Positions 1-9,377 of a DNA stretch of 64,000 nucleotides are shown here, piece after piece. This DNA is from an uncultured Verrucomicrobiota bacterium (GTDB lineage: Bacteria; Verrucomicrobiota; Kiritimatiellia; CAIVKH01), in contig CALKUH010000047.1 in assembly GCA_937996795.1 (NCBI GenBank), forward strand, positions 45,127-109,126. The letters are read 5' to 3'. Position numbers and translations under genes: made by a program. Within the stretch, counting starts at the first letter, position 1, and each line of letters starts with the position of its first letter. The notes under the pieces are model-generated. The model was given only the letters and a program-made list of their open reading frames with translations, searched no databases and had not been told where the DNA came from.

Positions 1-2
1 AT

Positions 3-137
3 GTGCGCAATCCGCACGATCTGAAGGGCGAGGAATCCATCGCGATCATCAAGGTCAACAAGGCGGTCGCTCCCGAGTTGCTCAAGAAGATCGCGACCGA
101 GATCCAGGCGCACTGCCACTTCGCGGTGGAGCTGTAA
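3..137 (+). CDS. C-terminal end of an unidentified protein (5' cut by window edge)
   Basis: Only the last 44 codons are inside the window, ending in TAA at 135-137. The residues run from VRNPHDLKGEESIAII to HCHFAVEL. The pattern of a beta strand (SIAIIKVN), then a helix (APELLKKIATEI) and a final strand would suit the end of a small alpha/beta regulatory fold such as an ACT domain, but this is too short to name a family. It is followed 10 bases later by gatC on the same strand, so it may be the preceding gene of that operon. Confidence 0.55.
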   Translation: MRNPHDLKGEESIAIIKVNKAVAPELLKKIATEIQAHCHFAVEL

Positions 138-146
138 GCCGCGCGC

Positions 147-443
147 ATGCCGGACGCAGCCTCCAGCGGTTTCGATGTGGCGTATGTGGCGCGCCTGGCC
201 CGGCTTGAACTGGCCGACGAGGAGCGCGCGCGCCTCCAGGGCCAGTTGGAACAGATCCTCGCGTACGTGGACGAGTTGAAGAACGTCGACGTCTCGGGGC
301 TCCCGCCGATGGCCCAGGCGATCGAAGCGTGTAATGTCCTGCGCGCGGATGAGGTGAAACCCGGCCTGCCGCATGACGACGTCATGGCGAATGCGCCCGA
401 ACACCGGATGGGCCAGTTCGTCGTGCCCCGGATCATCGAATAA
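147..443 (+). CDS. gatC: Asp/Glu-tRNA amidotransferase subunit GatC
   Basis: Small (98 residue) subunit that holds GatA and GatB together in the tRNA-dependent amidotransferase, which converts Glu-tRNAGln and Asp-tRNAAsn to the Gln and Asn forms. The family pattern is visible: an N-terminal helix with VARLARLELADEE, a second helix LEQILAYVDELKNVDVSGL, and the closing segment with LRADEVKPGLPHDDVMANAP. The length is typical for GatC. The ATG at 147 begins 10 bases after the upstream stop. It is directly followed by gatA (one base between stop and start) and gatB, the complete GatCAB complex. Confidence 0.95.
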   Translation: MPDAASSGFDVAYVARLARLELADEERARLQGQLEQILAYVDELKNVDVSGLPPMAQAIEACNVLRADEVKPGLPHDDVMANAPEHRMGQFVVPRIIE

Positions 444-444
444 G

Positions 445-1914
445 ATGGACGCGCTTCACGCATTCACCGTCGGCGAGGCCGCGCGCCATGTGCGCGAGGG
501 AACGGTCACCTCCGTCCAACTCGCGGAGGCCCTGCTGGCGCGCATTGCGAAGCTGGACCCCACCGTCGGCGCCTATTTGTCGGTGGACCGCGACGATGTC
601 CTCCGCCAGGCCCGCGCGGCGGACGCGCGGCGCGCGAAGGGGGAGACCGCGCCGTTGCTTGGCGTGCCCATCGGCGTGAAGGATGTGCTGAATGTCAAAG
701 GCCAGCCGTGCACGTGCGGCTCGCAGATTCTCGCGGGCTACCGGGCGCCCTACGACGCCACCGCGATCCAGCGCCTGCGCGAGGCGGGCGCGGTCATCCT
801 GGGCCGGTTGAACATGGATGAGTTCGCGATGGGCTCCAGCACGGAGAATTCCTCCTGGCAGCCGACGCGCAACCCGTGGGACACCGCGCGCGTGCCGGGC
901 GGTTCCAGCGGCGGTTCCGCGGCGGCCGTGGCGGCGGATCTCGCGCTGGCCACGCTGGGCACCGACACCGGCGGATCCATCCGCCAGCCCGCGGCGCTCT
1001 GCGGGTGCGTCGGGCTGAAGCCGACGTATGGCCGCATTTCGCGCTACGGACTCGTGGCCTATGCGTCGTCGCTTGACCAGATCGGGCCGCTGACGAAGGA
1101 TGTGCGCGATGCGGCGCTCCTGCTCAACGCGATGGCTGGGCCGGACCCGATGGATTCGACCACGCTGAAGGCGCCGCCGGTGGATTTCACCGCGGCCTTG
1201 GGGCGTGATTTGCGCGGACTGAAACTCGGGTTGCCGCGCGAGTATTTCATCGACGGAATGGACCCCGAGGTGGAGCGCGCCGTGCGCGACGCGGTGCGGC
1301 AGTGCGAGCAGCTCGGCGCCACCGTGGTGCCCGTCGAGTTGCCGCAGACGAAATATGCCATCGCCACCTATTACATCGTCGCGACGGCCGAGGCGTCGGC
1401 GAACCTCGCGCGATTTGATGGTGTGCGCTACGGGCTGCGCGTGGCGGGCGATGATCCGATCGAGCTGTACGAACGCACGCGGGCGAAGGGTTTTGGCCCC
1501 GAGGTGAAGCGCCGCATCATTCTCGGCACGTATGTGTTGAGCAGCGGGTACTACGACGCCTACTACCTGCGCGCGCAAAAAGTGCGGAGCTGGATCCGCG
1601 CCGGCTTTGACGAGGCGTTCCGCCGTTGCGATGCGCTGCTCACGCCGACGTCGCCGACGCCCGCCTTCCGCTTCGGCGAGCGCACGGACGATCCACTGCA
1701 GATGTACCTCAGCGATATTTTCACCGTCACCGTCAACCTCGCCGGCATCTGCGGCATTTCCGTCCCGTGCGGATTCACCGGCGCCGGGCTGCCGGTCGGC
1801 CTGCAGGTGATCGGACCCGCGCTCGGGGAGGAGACGATCCTGCGCGTGGCGCACGCATATGAGCAGTCCACCGACTGGCACAAACGGCGCCCCCCGCTGA
1901 ATAACAACGGATGA
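445..1914 (+). CDS. gatA: Asp/Glu-tRNA amidotransferase subunit GatA
   Basis: Amidase-signature subunit (489 residues) that releases ammonia from glutamine for transfer to the misacylated tRNA. The Ser-cisSer-Lys triad is complete: Lys79 in GVKDV, Ser154 in the GSSGGS loop and Ser178 in GTDTGGSIRQPA. These fall at the same numbers as in the well-studied Staphylococcus aureus enzyme. The ATG at 445 follows the gatC stop by one base; an upstream in-frame ATG at 373 lies inside gatC and adds residues unlike GatA. The stop overlaps the gatB start (ATGA at 1911). A long open frame on the opposite strand is a GC-rich shadow. Confidence 0.97.
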   Translation: MDALHAFTVGEAARHVREGTVTSVQLAEALLARIAKLDPTVGAYLSVDRDDVLRQARAADARRAKGETAPLLGVPIGVKDVLNVKGQPCTCGSQILAGYRAPYDATAIQRLREAGAVILGRLNMDEFAMGSSTENSSWQPTRNPWDTARVPGGSSGGSAAAVAADLALATLGTDTGGSIRQPAALCGCVGLKPTYGRISRYGLVAYASSLDQIGPLTKDVRDAALLLNAMAGPDPMDSTTLKAPPVDFTAALGRDLRGLKLGLPREYFIDGMDPEVERAVRDAVRQCEQLGATVVPVELPQTKYAIATYYIVATAEASANLARFDGVRYGLRVAGDDPIELYERTRAKGFGPEVKRRIILGTYVLSSGYYDAYYLRAQKVRSWIRAGFDEAFRRCDALLTPTSPTPAFRFGERTDDPLQMYLSDIFTVTVNLAGICGISVPCGFTGAGLPVGLQVIGPALGEETILRVAHAYEQSTDWHKRRPPLNNNG

Positions 1915-3341
1915 CACGTATGGCGTGGCAAGCGGACATCGGATTGGAAGTGCACGTGCAATTGCGCACGCGCTCGAAAATGTTTTGCGGCTGCCCCAAT
2001 GCCTTCGGGGCGGAACCCAACACGCAGGTCTGCCCGGTCTGCCTCGGCTACCCCGGCGCGCTGCCGGTTGCCAATGAGGAGGCCATCCGCCTCACCGTGC
2101 GCGCGGGGCTCCTGCTGGACTCGACGATCAACCTGGCCAGCAAGTTCGACCGGAAGAATTATTTTTATCCCGACCAGGCGAAAAACTACCAGATCTCCCA
2201 ATACGACCAGCCGCTGTGCAGCGGCGGCCACCTGGATTTCGAGGTGGACGGCGCCCCGGCGCGCGTGCGCCTGACGCGGATCCATTTGGAGGAGGACGTC
2301 GCCAAGAACATGCATTTCGAGGCGGCGAGCGGCATCGACTTTAACCGCGGCGGAACCCCGCTGATGGAGATTGTCACCGAACCCGACCTGCACACGCCGG
2401 AGCAGGCCCTCGCGTTTTTGCAGGCCTTGAAACAGGTCATGCAGTACGGGGAGATCAGCGACTGCAACCTGGAGCAGGGGAACATCCGCTGCGATATCAA
2501 CTGCAGCGTGCGTCGCGCAGGCGATTCCGCGCTCGGCACGAAGATTGAAATCAAGAACATGAACACCTTTCGCGGGGTGTTCCGCGCGCTGCAACACGAG
2601 ATCCCGCGGCAAATCCGCGAGTTGGAAAAAGGCCGCCCGATTGTGCAGGAGACGCGGCGGTGGGATGATGACGCAAGCCGCACGGAATCGATGCGCAGCA
2701 AGGAAGACGCGCACGACTATCGCTATTTCCCCGAACCGGACCTGCCGCCGGTCCGCCTCGACGCCGCGGTGGTGGAGGGGTGGCGCGCGAGCCTGCCCGA
2801 ACTGCCCGCCGCGCGCCGCGCGCGTTTCGTGACGGCCCTCGGCCTGCCGGAATACGATGCCGGCGTGCTCGTGGCGGACAAGGAGGTCGCGGACTTTTTT
2901 GAGGCGACGCTCAAGGCCGGCGCGCCGGCGAAGGCGGCGTCCAACTGGATCATGACGGAATTGATGGCCCGCATGTCCGCCACCAGCGAAGCCATCTCCG
3001 CGCTGCGTGTGACGCCGGCCGCGCTGGCCTCGCTGATCCAGATGATCGAGAGCCGCGTGATCAACGGCACCACGGCCAAGGATGTGCTCGGGATCGTGCT
3101 CGCCGAGGGGGGAGACCCGAAGGTCCTCGTGCAGCAGCGCGGCCTGGCGCAGGTGAGTGACGCCGGAGCCATCGAGGCCTTCGTTGCGCAGGTGATCGCC
3201 GCGAATGAAAAATCCGTGCGCGACTACCAGGCGGGCAAGCCGGCCGCGTTCGAGTTCCTCGTGGGCCAGGTGATGAAACTCAGCCGCGGCAAGGCGAACC
3301 CGCAGCTCGCGCGCGAAGGCTTGAAGAAGCAACTGGGCTGA
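1911..3341 (+). CDS. gatB: Asp/Glu-tRNA amidotransferase subunit GatB
   Basis: tRNA-binding kinase/transamidase subunit (476 residues) that phosphorylates the tRNA-bound Glu or Asp and completes amidation with ammonia from GatA. The N-terminal signature IGLEVHVQLRTRSKMFCGCPN and the zinc-type cysteines CGC...CPVC are present, as is the catalytic-domain stretch KNYFYPDQAKNYQISQYD. The C-terminal YqeY-like tail (ATSEAISALRV to LKKQLG) that grips the tRNA elbow is complete. The start is the ATG at 1911 overlapping the gatA stop; a second ATG at 1920 (MAWQADIGLE) is equally compatible with the family. The presence of GatCAB implies an indirect route to Gln-tRNA and/or Asn-tRNA. Confidence 0.96.
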   Translation: MTRMAWQADIGLEVHVQLRTRSKMFCGCPNAFGAEPNTQVCPVCLGYPGALPVANEEAIRLTVRAGLLLDSTINLASKFDRKNYFYPDQAKNYQISQYDQPLCSGGHLDFEVDGAPARVRLTRIHLEEDVAKNMHFEAASGIDFNRGGTPLMEIVTEPDLHTPEQALAFLQALKQVMQYGEISDCNLEQGNIRCDINCSVRRAGDSALGTKIEIKNMNTFRGVFRALQHEIPRQIRELEKGRPIVQETRRWDDDASRTESMRSKEDAHDYRYFPEPDLPPVRLDAAVVEGWRASLPELPAARRARFVTALGLPEYDAGVLVADKEVADFFEATLKAGAPAKAASNWIMTELMARMSATSEAISALRVTPAALASLIQMIESRVINGTTAKDVLGIVLAEGGDPKVLVQQRGLAQVSDAGAIEAFVAQVIAANEKSVRDYQAGKPAAFEFLVGQVMKLSRGKANPQLAREGLKKQLG

Positions 3342-3381
3342 GCCCCGCGCGCCTCTTTTTCCCGCGCAACCGCCACGCACA

Positions 3382-3411
3382 TTGACACCGCGGGGGGGCG
3401 GAGGATAGGCT
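3382..3411 (+). promoter_or_regulatory. Candidate sigma-70 promoter for the pilus/secretion operon
   Basis: TTGACA at 3382-3387 is followed after 18 bases by TAGGCT (3406-3411). It lies in the 108-base gap between gatB and the first ATPase gene. Immediately after it is a 6-bp hairpin AAAAGC-ATCCG-GCTTTT (3416-3432) near the predicted transcript start; this might instead be a weak terminator for gatCAB. The call rests on pattern only. Confidence 0.4.
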
Positions 3412-3449
3412 GACCAAAAGCATCCGGCTTTTAATCCCACGGTTTACGC

Positions 3450-5159
3450 GTGACGGCCAACGACGAATACGTAGTAGAGATTCTGGAAAGTGTCGGACTG
3501 ATTTCGCACCAGCAGGCGGCGGAGGCCTTGCAGGCGGCGCAGGATCAGGACAAAGCCGTCATCGACGTGCTCGCCACGCTGCACTACGCGACCAAGACGG
3601 ATGTCTTGAAGGCGCTCGCGAACCAGTTCGGCATGGAGTTCATCAGCCTCTCCGGTGTCGAACTGGACCAGGAGGTCATTGACCTCGTGCCGGGCGAAGT
3701 GGCGCGCCGTTACAAGATCATTCCCGTCTATCGCACGGAGAACACGATCACCGTTGCGCTCAGCGACCCGCTCGACGTCGAGACGCTGGACAGCCTCCGC
3801 TATGTGCTCCGCTGCGATGTGGCCGGCGTGGTGGCGGTGCCCGAGGAAATCGAAACCGCGTTGAACCGGTTCTATCCCGCCACGGGTTCCACGGTCGCCT
3901 CCATGCTGGAAGAGTTGACCGAGGGCTCGGTGCAGGCGCCGGGCGAGGGGACTCCGAAGCTTGAAGGCGAGGACGAGGTCACCGACGCCGACGCGCCGAT
4001 CATCAAGCTCGTCAGCCTGATCATCCTGGAGGCCTTCCGCAGCCGGGCGTCCGACATTCATCTGGAACCGCTGGAGCGCAAGTTCCGCGTGCGATACCGC
4101 GTGGACGGCGTGTTGCACGAGGTGGAGAGCCCGCCGAAACGGCTTCAATCCGCGATCGTCAGCCGCGTGAAGATCATGGCGAACATGAGCATCGCCGAGA
4201 AGCGGCTGCCGCAGGACGGACGCATCCAGATCAATGTCATGGGACGCGATCTCGACCTGCGCGTGTCGTCCATCCCGTCGAACCATGGCGAGTCGATCGT
4301 CATGCGTATCCTCGACAAGGACAGCCTGTCGCTCGGGCTGCCCAAGCTCGGATTCTTTTCGGATGACCAGCAGACCTTTGAGCGGCTTATCGGTCTCTCC
4401 GACGGCATCATCCTGGTTACGGGTCCCACGGGCTCGGGCAAGACGACGACGCTCTACGCCTGTTTGAATCACATCAACAAGCCCGACCGGAAGATCATCA
4501 CCGTCGAGGACCCGGTCGAGTACCAGTTGACCGGCGTGAACCAGGTGCACGTGCGCACCGACATCGGCCTCACCTTTGCCGCGGCCCTGCGATCCATCCT
4601 GCGCCAGGCGCCGAACATCATCATGATCGGTGAAATTCGCGACATGGAAACGGCGGAAATCGCCGTCAACGCCTCGCTGACCGGCCACCTCGTCTTCAGC
4701 ACGCTGCACACCAACGACGCGCCGAGCGCCGTGACCCGGTTGATCGACATTGGCGTGAAGCCCTTCCTCGTTGCGTCCTCCACGCGCGCGATCATGGCGC
4801 AGCGCCTCGTGCGCAAGATTTGCGAGAAATGCAAGGAGCCGGTCACGCCCACCGACGCGGAGCTGCGCGTGATGGGCGGGATGGCGGGCCAGTTGTCAGC
4901 GGCCCAGCTCTTCCGCGGGCGCGGCTGCTCGGACTGCAACCACACCGGGTTCCGCGGCCGTATCGGCATTTTCGAGATCTTCCTGATCAATGACGAGATC
5001 CGGCACCTGATCTATGAACGCGTGTCCGCCGCGCACCTCCGCGCGCGCGCCCGCGAGCTGGGCATGCGCACGCTGCGCGAGGACGGCGTCCGCAAGGTCA
5101 TCGCCGGCCAGACGACGCTCGACGAAGTCATCCGTACGACCATGGGGGATGCGAACTAG
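3450..5159 (+). CDS. PilB/GspE-type assembly ATPase (first copy)
   Basis: Hexameric ATPase (569 residues) that drives assembly of a type IV pilus or type II secretion pseudopilus from the cytoplasmic side. It has an N-terminal MshEN-like domain (about residues 1-150, [18 protein letters not shown] onward) and a Walker A loop [10 protein letters not shown] near residue 327. Downstream are the [12 protein letters not shown]alker B/Asp-box region and the His box [15 protein letters not shown]. Four zinc-binding cysteines follow (CEKC near 460, CSDC near 493). The Asp box reads RQAPN rather than RQDPD. The start is GTG at 3450; no clear ribosome-binding site is visible. It begins an operon with pilT 2 bases downstream. 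A second paralogue follows at 6265. Confidence 0.93.
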   Translation: MTANDEYVVEILESVGLISHQQAAEALQAAQDQDKAVIDVLATLHYATKTDVLKALANQFGMEFISLSGVELDQEVIDLVPGEVARRYKIIPVYRTENTITVALSDPLDVETLDSLRYVLRCDVAGVVAVPEEIETALNRFYPATGSTVASMLEELTEGSVQAPGEGTPKLEGEDEVTDADAPIIKLVSLIILEAFRSRASDIHLEPLERKFRVRYRVDGVLHEVESPPKRLQSAIVSRVKIMANMSIAEKRLPQDGRIQINVMGRDLDLRVSSIPSNHGESIVMRILDKDSLSLGLPKLGFFSDDQQTFERLIGLSDGIILVTGPTGSGKTTTLYACLNHINKPDRKIITVEDPVEYQLTGVNQVHVRTDIGLTFAAALRSILRQAPNIIMIGEIRDMETAEIAVNASLTGHLVFSTLHTNDAPSAVTRLIDIGVKPFLVASSTRAIMAQRLVRKICEKCKEPVTPTDAELRVMGGMAGQLSAAQLFRGRGCSDCNHTGFRGRIGIFEIFLINDEIRHLIYERVSAAHLRARARELGMRTLREDGVRKVIAGQTTLDEVIRTTMGDAN

Positions 5160-5161
5160 CC

Positions 5162-6256
5162 ATGACGATCAAGGCGGACGAAATCCAGATGACCGACCTG
5201 CTCGACCTTGTCATTGACGAGGGCGCGTCGGACTTGCATCTCGGCGTCGGGCTGCCCCCGGTCCTGCGCCTGCACGGGCGCCTGCAGCCGATCGACGGCG
5301 AGCCGTTGCGCGCGAAGGACACCGAGCGCTTGATGAAGTCTTTTGTCCCGCCGGAACACCAGGCCAAGCTGGTGGAGGACCGGGGCACCGATTTCGGCTT
5401 CGGCCACGAGGATCGCGGGCGCTTCCGTGTCAGCGTGTTTCACCAGAAGGGCAACATCGGGATGGTCCTGCGCCTGATCCCGTCTCGCCTCCTGACCTTG
5501 GACGAGATCGGGCTGCCGCCGGGGTTGAAGGATCTGCTCTACAAGCCGCGCGGCCTCATCCTCGTCACGGGGCCCACCGGTTCCGGCAAAACGACCACGC
5601 TGGCCAGCATGCTGAACGTGATCAACGAGACGCGCGATGTCCACATCATCACCGTCGAGGATCCGATCGAATACTTCCACTCGCACAAGAAGAGCGTGAT
5701 GACCCAGCGCGAGGTGGGCGTGGACGTGCCGTCGTTCAGCGAGGCGCTCCGGCGCGGCCTGCGGCAGGACCCCGACGTGATCCTGGTCGGCGAAATGCGC
5801 GACCTCGAGACGATCCAGGCGGCGATCACCGCGGCGGAAACGGGCCACCTCGTTTTTGCCACGCTGCACACGACGGGCGCGGCGCGCACGGTGGACCGCA
5901 TTGTCGACGCCTTCCCGATGGAGCAGCAAAACCAGGTGCGTACGCAGCTGGCGTCGAGCCTGGAGGCCGTTATTTCCCAGCTGTTGCTGGTGCGCAAGGA
6001 TCGTCCGGGCCGCGTCGCGGCGTTTGAAATCATGGTGGCCACACCGGCGATCCGTTCGCTGATCCGCGACAACAAGACCTATCGCATCACGTCCGACATC
6101 CAGACCGGCGCGAAGTTCGGGATGATGACGCTTGATGATCACCTGGTGAGCCTCTATGAGCGCGGCGTCATTGATTACGAAGAGGTCGTCACCAGCGCGC
6201 AGGACGTGGAAACGATCATGAAGAAGATCCAACCCCAGGCCGAGGGCCGCCGCTAG
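5162..6256 (+). CDS. pilT: PilT twitching-motility (retraction) ATPase
   Basis: Retraction ATPase of type IV pili (364 residues). It has the short N-terminal PAS-like domain typical of PilT rather than the long PilB domain, a Walker A loop [10 protein letters not shown] near residue 137, and [22 protein letters not shown]. It also carries a C-terminal AIRSLIRD motif near residue 297, the counterpart of the AIRNLIRE motif that is diagnostic for PilT. It lacks the tetracysteine zinc motif of PilB, as expected. It sits between two PilB-type genes, 2 bases after the first and 8 bases before the second, so the three are almost certainly co-transcribed. The presence of PilT favours a retractable type IV pilus over a pure secretion system. 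Confidence 0.94.
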   Translation: MTIKADEIQMTDLLDLVIDEGASDLHLGVGLPPVLRLHGRLQPIDGEPLRAKDTERLMKSFVPPEHQAKLVEDRGTDFGFGHEDRGRFRVSVFHQKGNIGMVLRLIPSRLLTLDEIGLPPGLKDLLYKPRGLILVTGPTGSGKTTTLASMLNVINETRDVHIITVEDPIEYFHSHKKSVMTQREVGVDVPSFSEALRRGLRQDPDVILVGEMRDLETIQAAITAAETGHLVFATLHTTGAARTVDRIVDAFPMEQQNQVRTQLASSLEAVISQLLLVRKDRPGRVAAFEIMVATPAIRSLIRDNKTYRITSDIQTGAKFGMMTLDDHLVSLYERGVIDYEEVVTSAQDVETIMKKIQPQAEGRR

Positions 6257-6264
6257 GAGCTGCC

Positions 6265-7977
6265 ATGGCGGAACAGGAATTCAAAGATCCGTTGCTGCAG
6301 CAGCTCATCGAGGACTCGCTGGTGACGGCGCAGCAGGCCGAGGAAGTGGCCGACGAGCATGAGCGAACCGGCAAGCCGGTCCGCGAGGTGCTCATCGACA
6401 TGGAGATCATCCGGGAGCCCGACCTGCTCCAGGCCATCGCCGCCCACCTCGGCGCGCGCGTGATTGATCTTAATCGGGCGGACATCCCGCAATCGGTCTT
6501 GAAGGCCATCCCGGGCAGCGTGGCCCGCATGTACAATGTGGTGCCGGTGGAGGCGGATTCGCATTCGGTGGTCCTCGCGACGTACGAGTTGCTCAGCCCG
6601 GAAGTGGTGGACGAGCTGAATTTCGTGCTGACCCGCGACGTCTCGTTCGTGGTGGCGTCGGAGTCCGACATCACCGCCTTCCTGAACCAGCACTACGGGG
6701 ACGCGAGCGATTCGGTTAATGAGATGCTCTCCGCGTTGGAAAGCGAGCTGGAGCATGTCGGCGAGGCGACGATCCAGGTCAAGGGCGGCGACCAGACGGC
6801 TGAAATCGAGGAGATGGCGAGCCAGGCGCCGGTCATCCGCTTTGTGAATCTCGTCCTGTTCCAGGCGGTGAAGGACCGCGCGTCCGACGTGCACTTCGAG
6901 CCGTTTGAGAACGAGTTCAAGATTCGCTACCGGGTGGATGGCGCGCTGTACGAGATGGCGCCGCCGCCCAAGCATCTCGCGTTGCCGGTCATCTCGCGCA
7001 TCAAGGTGTTGTCCGGGTTGAACATCGCCGAGCGGCGTCTGCCGCAGGACGGTCGCATCCAGCTGCCGGTGGGCGGGCGTCAGATCGATTTCCGTGTGTC
7101 CACCCTGCCGACGCAATTCGGCGAGAGCGTCGTGCTGCGCGTGCTGGACCGCAGTTCGGTCCAGCTGGACTTGCAGAATCTCGGCATGCCGGACGATGTG
7201 TTCAGCCATTTCTGCGCCGACATCGACAAGCCGAACGGGATCGTGGTGGTCACCGGCCCGACGGGTTCCGGCAAAACGACAACGCTCTATTCGGCGCTGC
7301 GCCGGCTCAACACGATTGACTCCAAGCTGCTGACCGCCGAGGAGCCGGTCGAATACGACATTGAGGGGATCATCCAGATCCCGGTGCACGAGGCGATCGG
7401 GCTGACGTTCGCGCGCGTGTTGCGCGCCTTCCTGCGCCAGGACCCTGACATCATCATGGTCGGTGAAATTCGCGACAAGGAAACGGCGGAGATCGCGATC
7501 CAAGCCTCGCTCACCGGCCATCTCGTCTTTTCCACGCTGCACACGAACGATGCGCCCGGCGCGGTCACGCGCCTCATCGACATGGGCGTGGAACCCTTCC
7601 TGATTTCCTCCACGCTGGAGGGCGTGCTCGCCCAGCGCCTCGTGCGTACAATCTGCCAGGACTGCAAGCAGGCATATCAGCCCGACCGCGAAGTGTTGGA
7701 ACTGCTGGGGCTTCGGGACGAGCAGGTGCAGGGGCGTCCGTTCTACCATGGTGTCGGCTGCGCGCGCTGCAATGAAACGGGGTATCGCGGACGACGCGGC
7801 ATCTATGAGTACCTGCGCGTTGCCGACCCGATTCGCGATCTGATCAACGAACGCAAGCCCACCATCATCATTCGCGACAAGGCGATGGAGCTCGGCATGC
7901 GCACGCTGCGCGAAGACGGTATCCGTTGCATCTTCGATGGTTACACAACAGTCGAGGAAGTGTTGAAGTACACCTGA
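6265..7977 (+). CDS. PilB/GspE-type assembly ATPase (second copy)
   Basis: Second PilB/GspE-family ATPase in the same operon (570 residues). It has an N-terminal MshEN-type domain (DPLLQQLIEDSLVTAQQAEE onward), a Walker A loop [10 protein letters not shown] near residue 331, a canonical RQDPDIIMVGEIRD box, and the [15 protein letters not shown] His box. Cysteine pairs CQDC and CARC form the zinc motif. The ATG at 6265 is preceded by GGAGCTG, a fair ribosome-binding site. It differs substantially from the 3450 gene, so it is a diverged paralogue and not a recent duplicate. The immediate neighbour pilC suggests that this copy pairs with PilC. Which of the two powers the pilus cannot be told from sequence alone. 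Confidence 0.93.
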   Translation: MAEQEFKDPLLQQLIEDSLVTAQQAEEVADEHERTGKPVREVLIDMEIIREPDLLQAIAAHLGARVIDLNRADIPQSVLKAIPGSVARMYNVVPVEADSHSVVLATYELLSPEVVDELNFVLTRDVSFVVASESDITAFLNQHYGDASDSVNEMLSALESELEHVGEATIQVKGGDQTAEIEEMASQAPVIRFVNLVLFQAVKDRASDVHFEPFENEFKIRYRVDGALYEMAPPPKHLALPVISRIKVLSGLNIAERRLPQDGRIQLPVGGRQIDFRVSTLPTQFGESVVLRVLDRSSVQLDLQNLGMPDDVFSHFCADIDKPNGIVVVTGPTGSGKTTTLYSALRRLNTIDSKLLTAEEPVEYDIEGIIQIPVHEAIGLTFARVLRAFLRQDPDIIMVGEIRDKETAEIAIQASLTGHLVFSTLHTNDAPGAVTRLIDMGVEPFLISSTLEGVLAQRLVRTICQDCKQAYQPDREVLELLGLRDEQVQGRPFYHGVGCARCNETGYRGRRGIYEYLRVADPIRDLINERKPTIIIRDKAMELGMRTLREDGIRCIFDGYTTVEEVLKYT

Positions 7978-8064
7978 TGCATTGTGATGCGCTAAAGTAA
8001 AACGATTTATCGGTTGCCAGCAGTCCAGCAATGGGCTAGTTATCAGGTAACGCTGGAGTTTGTA

Positions 8065-9363
8065 ATGCCCAAGTTCTCATATGTCGCGTTGGATGCCCGG
8101 GGCCGTGAAAGCCAGGGTGAGGTCGAAGCCGACAGCCAGACGGCTGCATTGGCCCGCATCCGCGAGAAGGGCCTGTTTCCCACCAGCGTGACGGAAGCGG
8201 GCGCCAAGCCCCGCAAGGCGGGCGGCGGCAAATCGTCCGCCAAACCGGGCGGCGCCTTGAGTTTTGAATTCAAGATGCCGACGTCGATGACCCGCGTGAA
8301 GACCAAGCAGCTCATGGTCTTCACGCGCCAGCTCGCCACGCTGGTTGATGCCGGCCTGCCGCTGGTGCGGAGTCTTGAAGTGCTGGAAAAGCAGGAGCGC
8401 AACCCGGCCCTCAAGAAAGCGCTGCGGGAAATGGCGGACGCGATCCAGTCGGGCAGCACCTTCGCCGAGGCGCTGGCGCAGCACCCGAAGATTTTCAACA
8501 AGCTCTACGTGAACATGGCCAAAGCCGGCGAGGTGGGCGGCGTCCTGGACAAGGTGCTCATCCGTCTCGCGGAGTTCATGGAGAAGGCGCAGAAGATCCG
8601 GAACAAGGTCACGAGCGCGATGATTTATCCGATCGTCGTCATGGTCATGGCCATCGGCATCCTGGCGTTCCTGATGATCGTCATCATCCCGAAGTTCCAG
8701 GAAATTTTCACCGACTTGCTTGAAGGCGCGGCGCTGCCCGGCCTGACGCAATTCGTCATGAACATCAGCAACATCGTGGCGGGCATGGTGGATCTCGGCT
8801 TCATCCGCGTGCCCGGCATCCTCCTCGTGATCATCGCGATCATCCTGATCGTGATCGGGACCAAGCTCGCGGCCAAGACGGAAGGGGGCAGTTTTGCCCT
8901 CGACAAGTTGAAGCTGAACATGCCGCTCTTCGGCGCACTGATCCAGAAGACGGCGATTGGCCGCTTCACCCGCACGCTGGGCACGCTGATGGCCTCCGGC
9001 GTGCCGGTCCTCCAGGCGCTGAACATCGTGCGCGATACGGTCGGGAACGAGGTCCTCGCGCGCTCCGTTTCGCAAGTCCACGATGCCGTGAAAGAGGGCG
9101 AAAACATGGCGCCCCCAATTGAGGCCACCAAGGTGTTCCCACCGATGGTGATCAGCATGGTGCAGGTGGGCGAGGAAACCGGCGAGCTGCCGGAAATGCT
9201 GATGAAGATCGCCGACACCTACGATGACGAGGTCGACAACGCGGTGGCGGGTCTCACCTCCGTGATCGAGCCGCTGTTGATCGTTTTCCTGGCGGTGGTC
9301 GTGGGCACGATTGTGATCGCGCTCTTTATGCCGCTGATCTCCATCATCGGCAAGTTGAGCTGA
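8065..9363 (+). CDS. pilC: PilC/GspF inner-membrane platform protein
   Basis: Integral membrane platform protein of the type IV pilus / type II secretion machine (432 residues), which links the cytoplasmic ATPase to pilin insertion. The N-terminus MPKFSYVALDARGRESQGEVEADS is the standard PilC/GspF opening. Two T2SF domains follow (about residues 90-215 and 295-420), each with LVRSLEVLEK- or PVLQALNIVRDT-like motifs, and there are three strongly hydrophobic spans. I chose the ATG at 8065 because it gives the family N-terminus and has GGAG 8 bases upstream; an earlier in-frame ATG at 8014 adds unrelated residues. The 87-base gap before it (7978-8064) is the longest in the operon and holds no obvious terminator. 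Confidence 0.93.
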   Translation: MPKFSYVALDARGRESQGEVEADSQTAALARIREKGLFPTSVTEAGAKPRKAGGGKSSAKPGGALSFEFKMPTSMTRVKTKQLMVFTRQLATLVDAGLPLVRSLEVLEKQERNPALKKALREMADAIQSGSTFAEALAQHPKIFNKLYVNMAKAGEVGGVLDKVLIRLAEFMEKAQKIRNKVTSAMIYPIVVMVMAIGILAFLMIVIIPKFQEIFTDLLEGAALPGLTQFVMNISNIVAGMVDLGFIRVPGILLVIIAIILIVIGTKLAAKTEGGSFALDKLKLNMPLFGALIQKTAIGRFTRTLGTLMASGVPVLQALNIVRDTVGNEVLARSVSQVHDAVKEGENMAPPIEATKVFPPMVISMVQVGEETGELPEMLMKIADTYDDEVDNAVAGLTSVIEPLLIVFLAVVVGTIVIALFMPLISIIGKLS

Positions 9364-9377
9364 GCCCGCGGGACGCC

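Noticed and set aside
3416..3432. Hairpin AAAAGC/GCTTTT between gatB and the pilus operon as a definite terminator.
   Set aside because: Stem of only 6 bp, low GC, no extra T-run; it also lies downstream of a candidate promoter, so its role is ambiguous.
433..3440. Very long open frames on the minus strand opposite gatA and gatB (494 and 625 codons).
   Set aside because: They are GC-rich shadow frames; the plus strand has full GatA and GatB with their active-site residues, while the minus translation is Arg/His-rich and matches no family.
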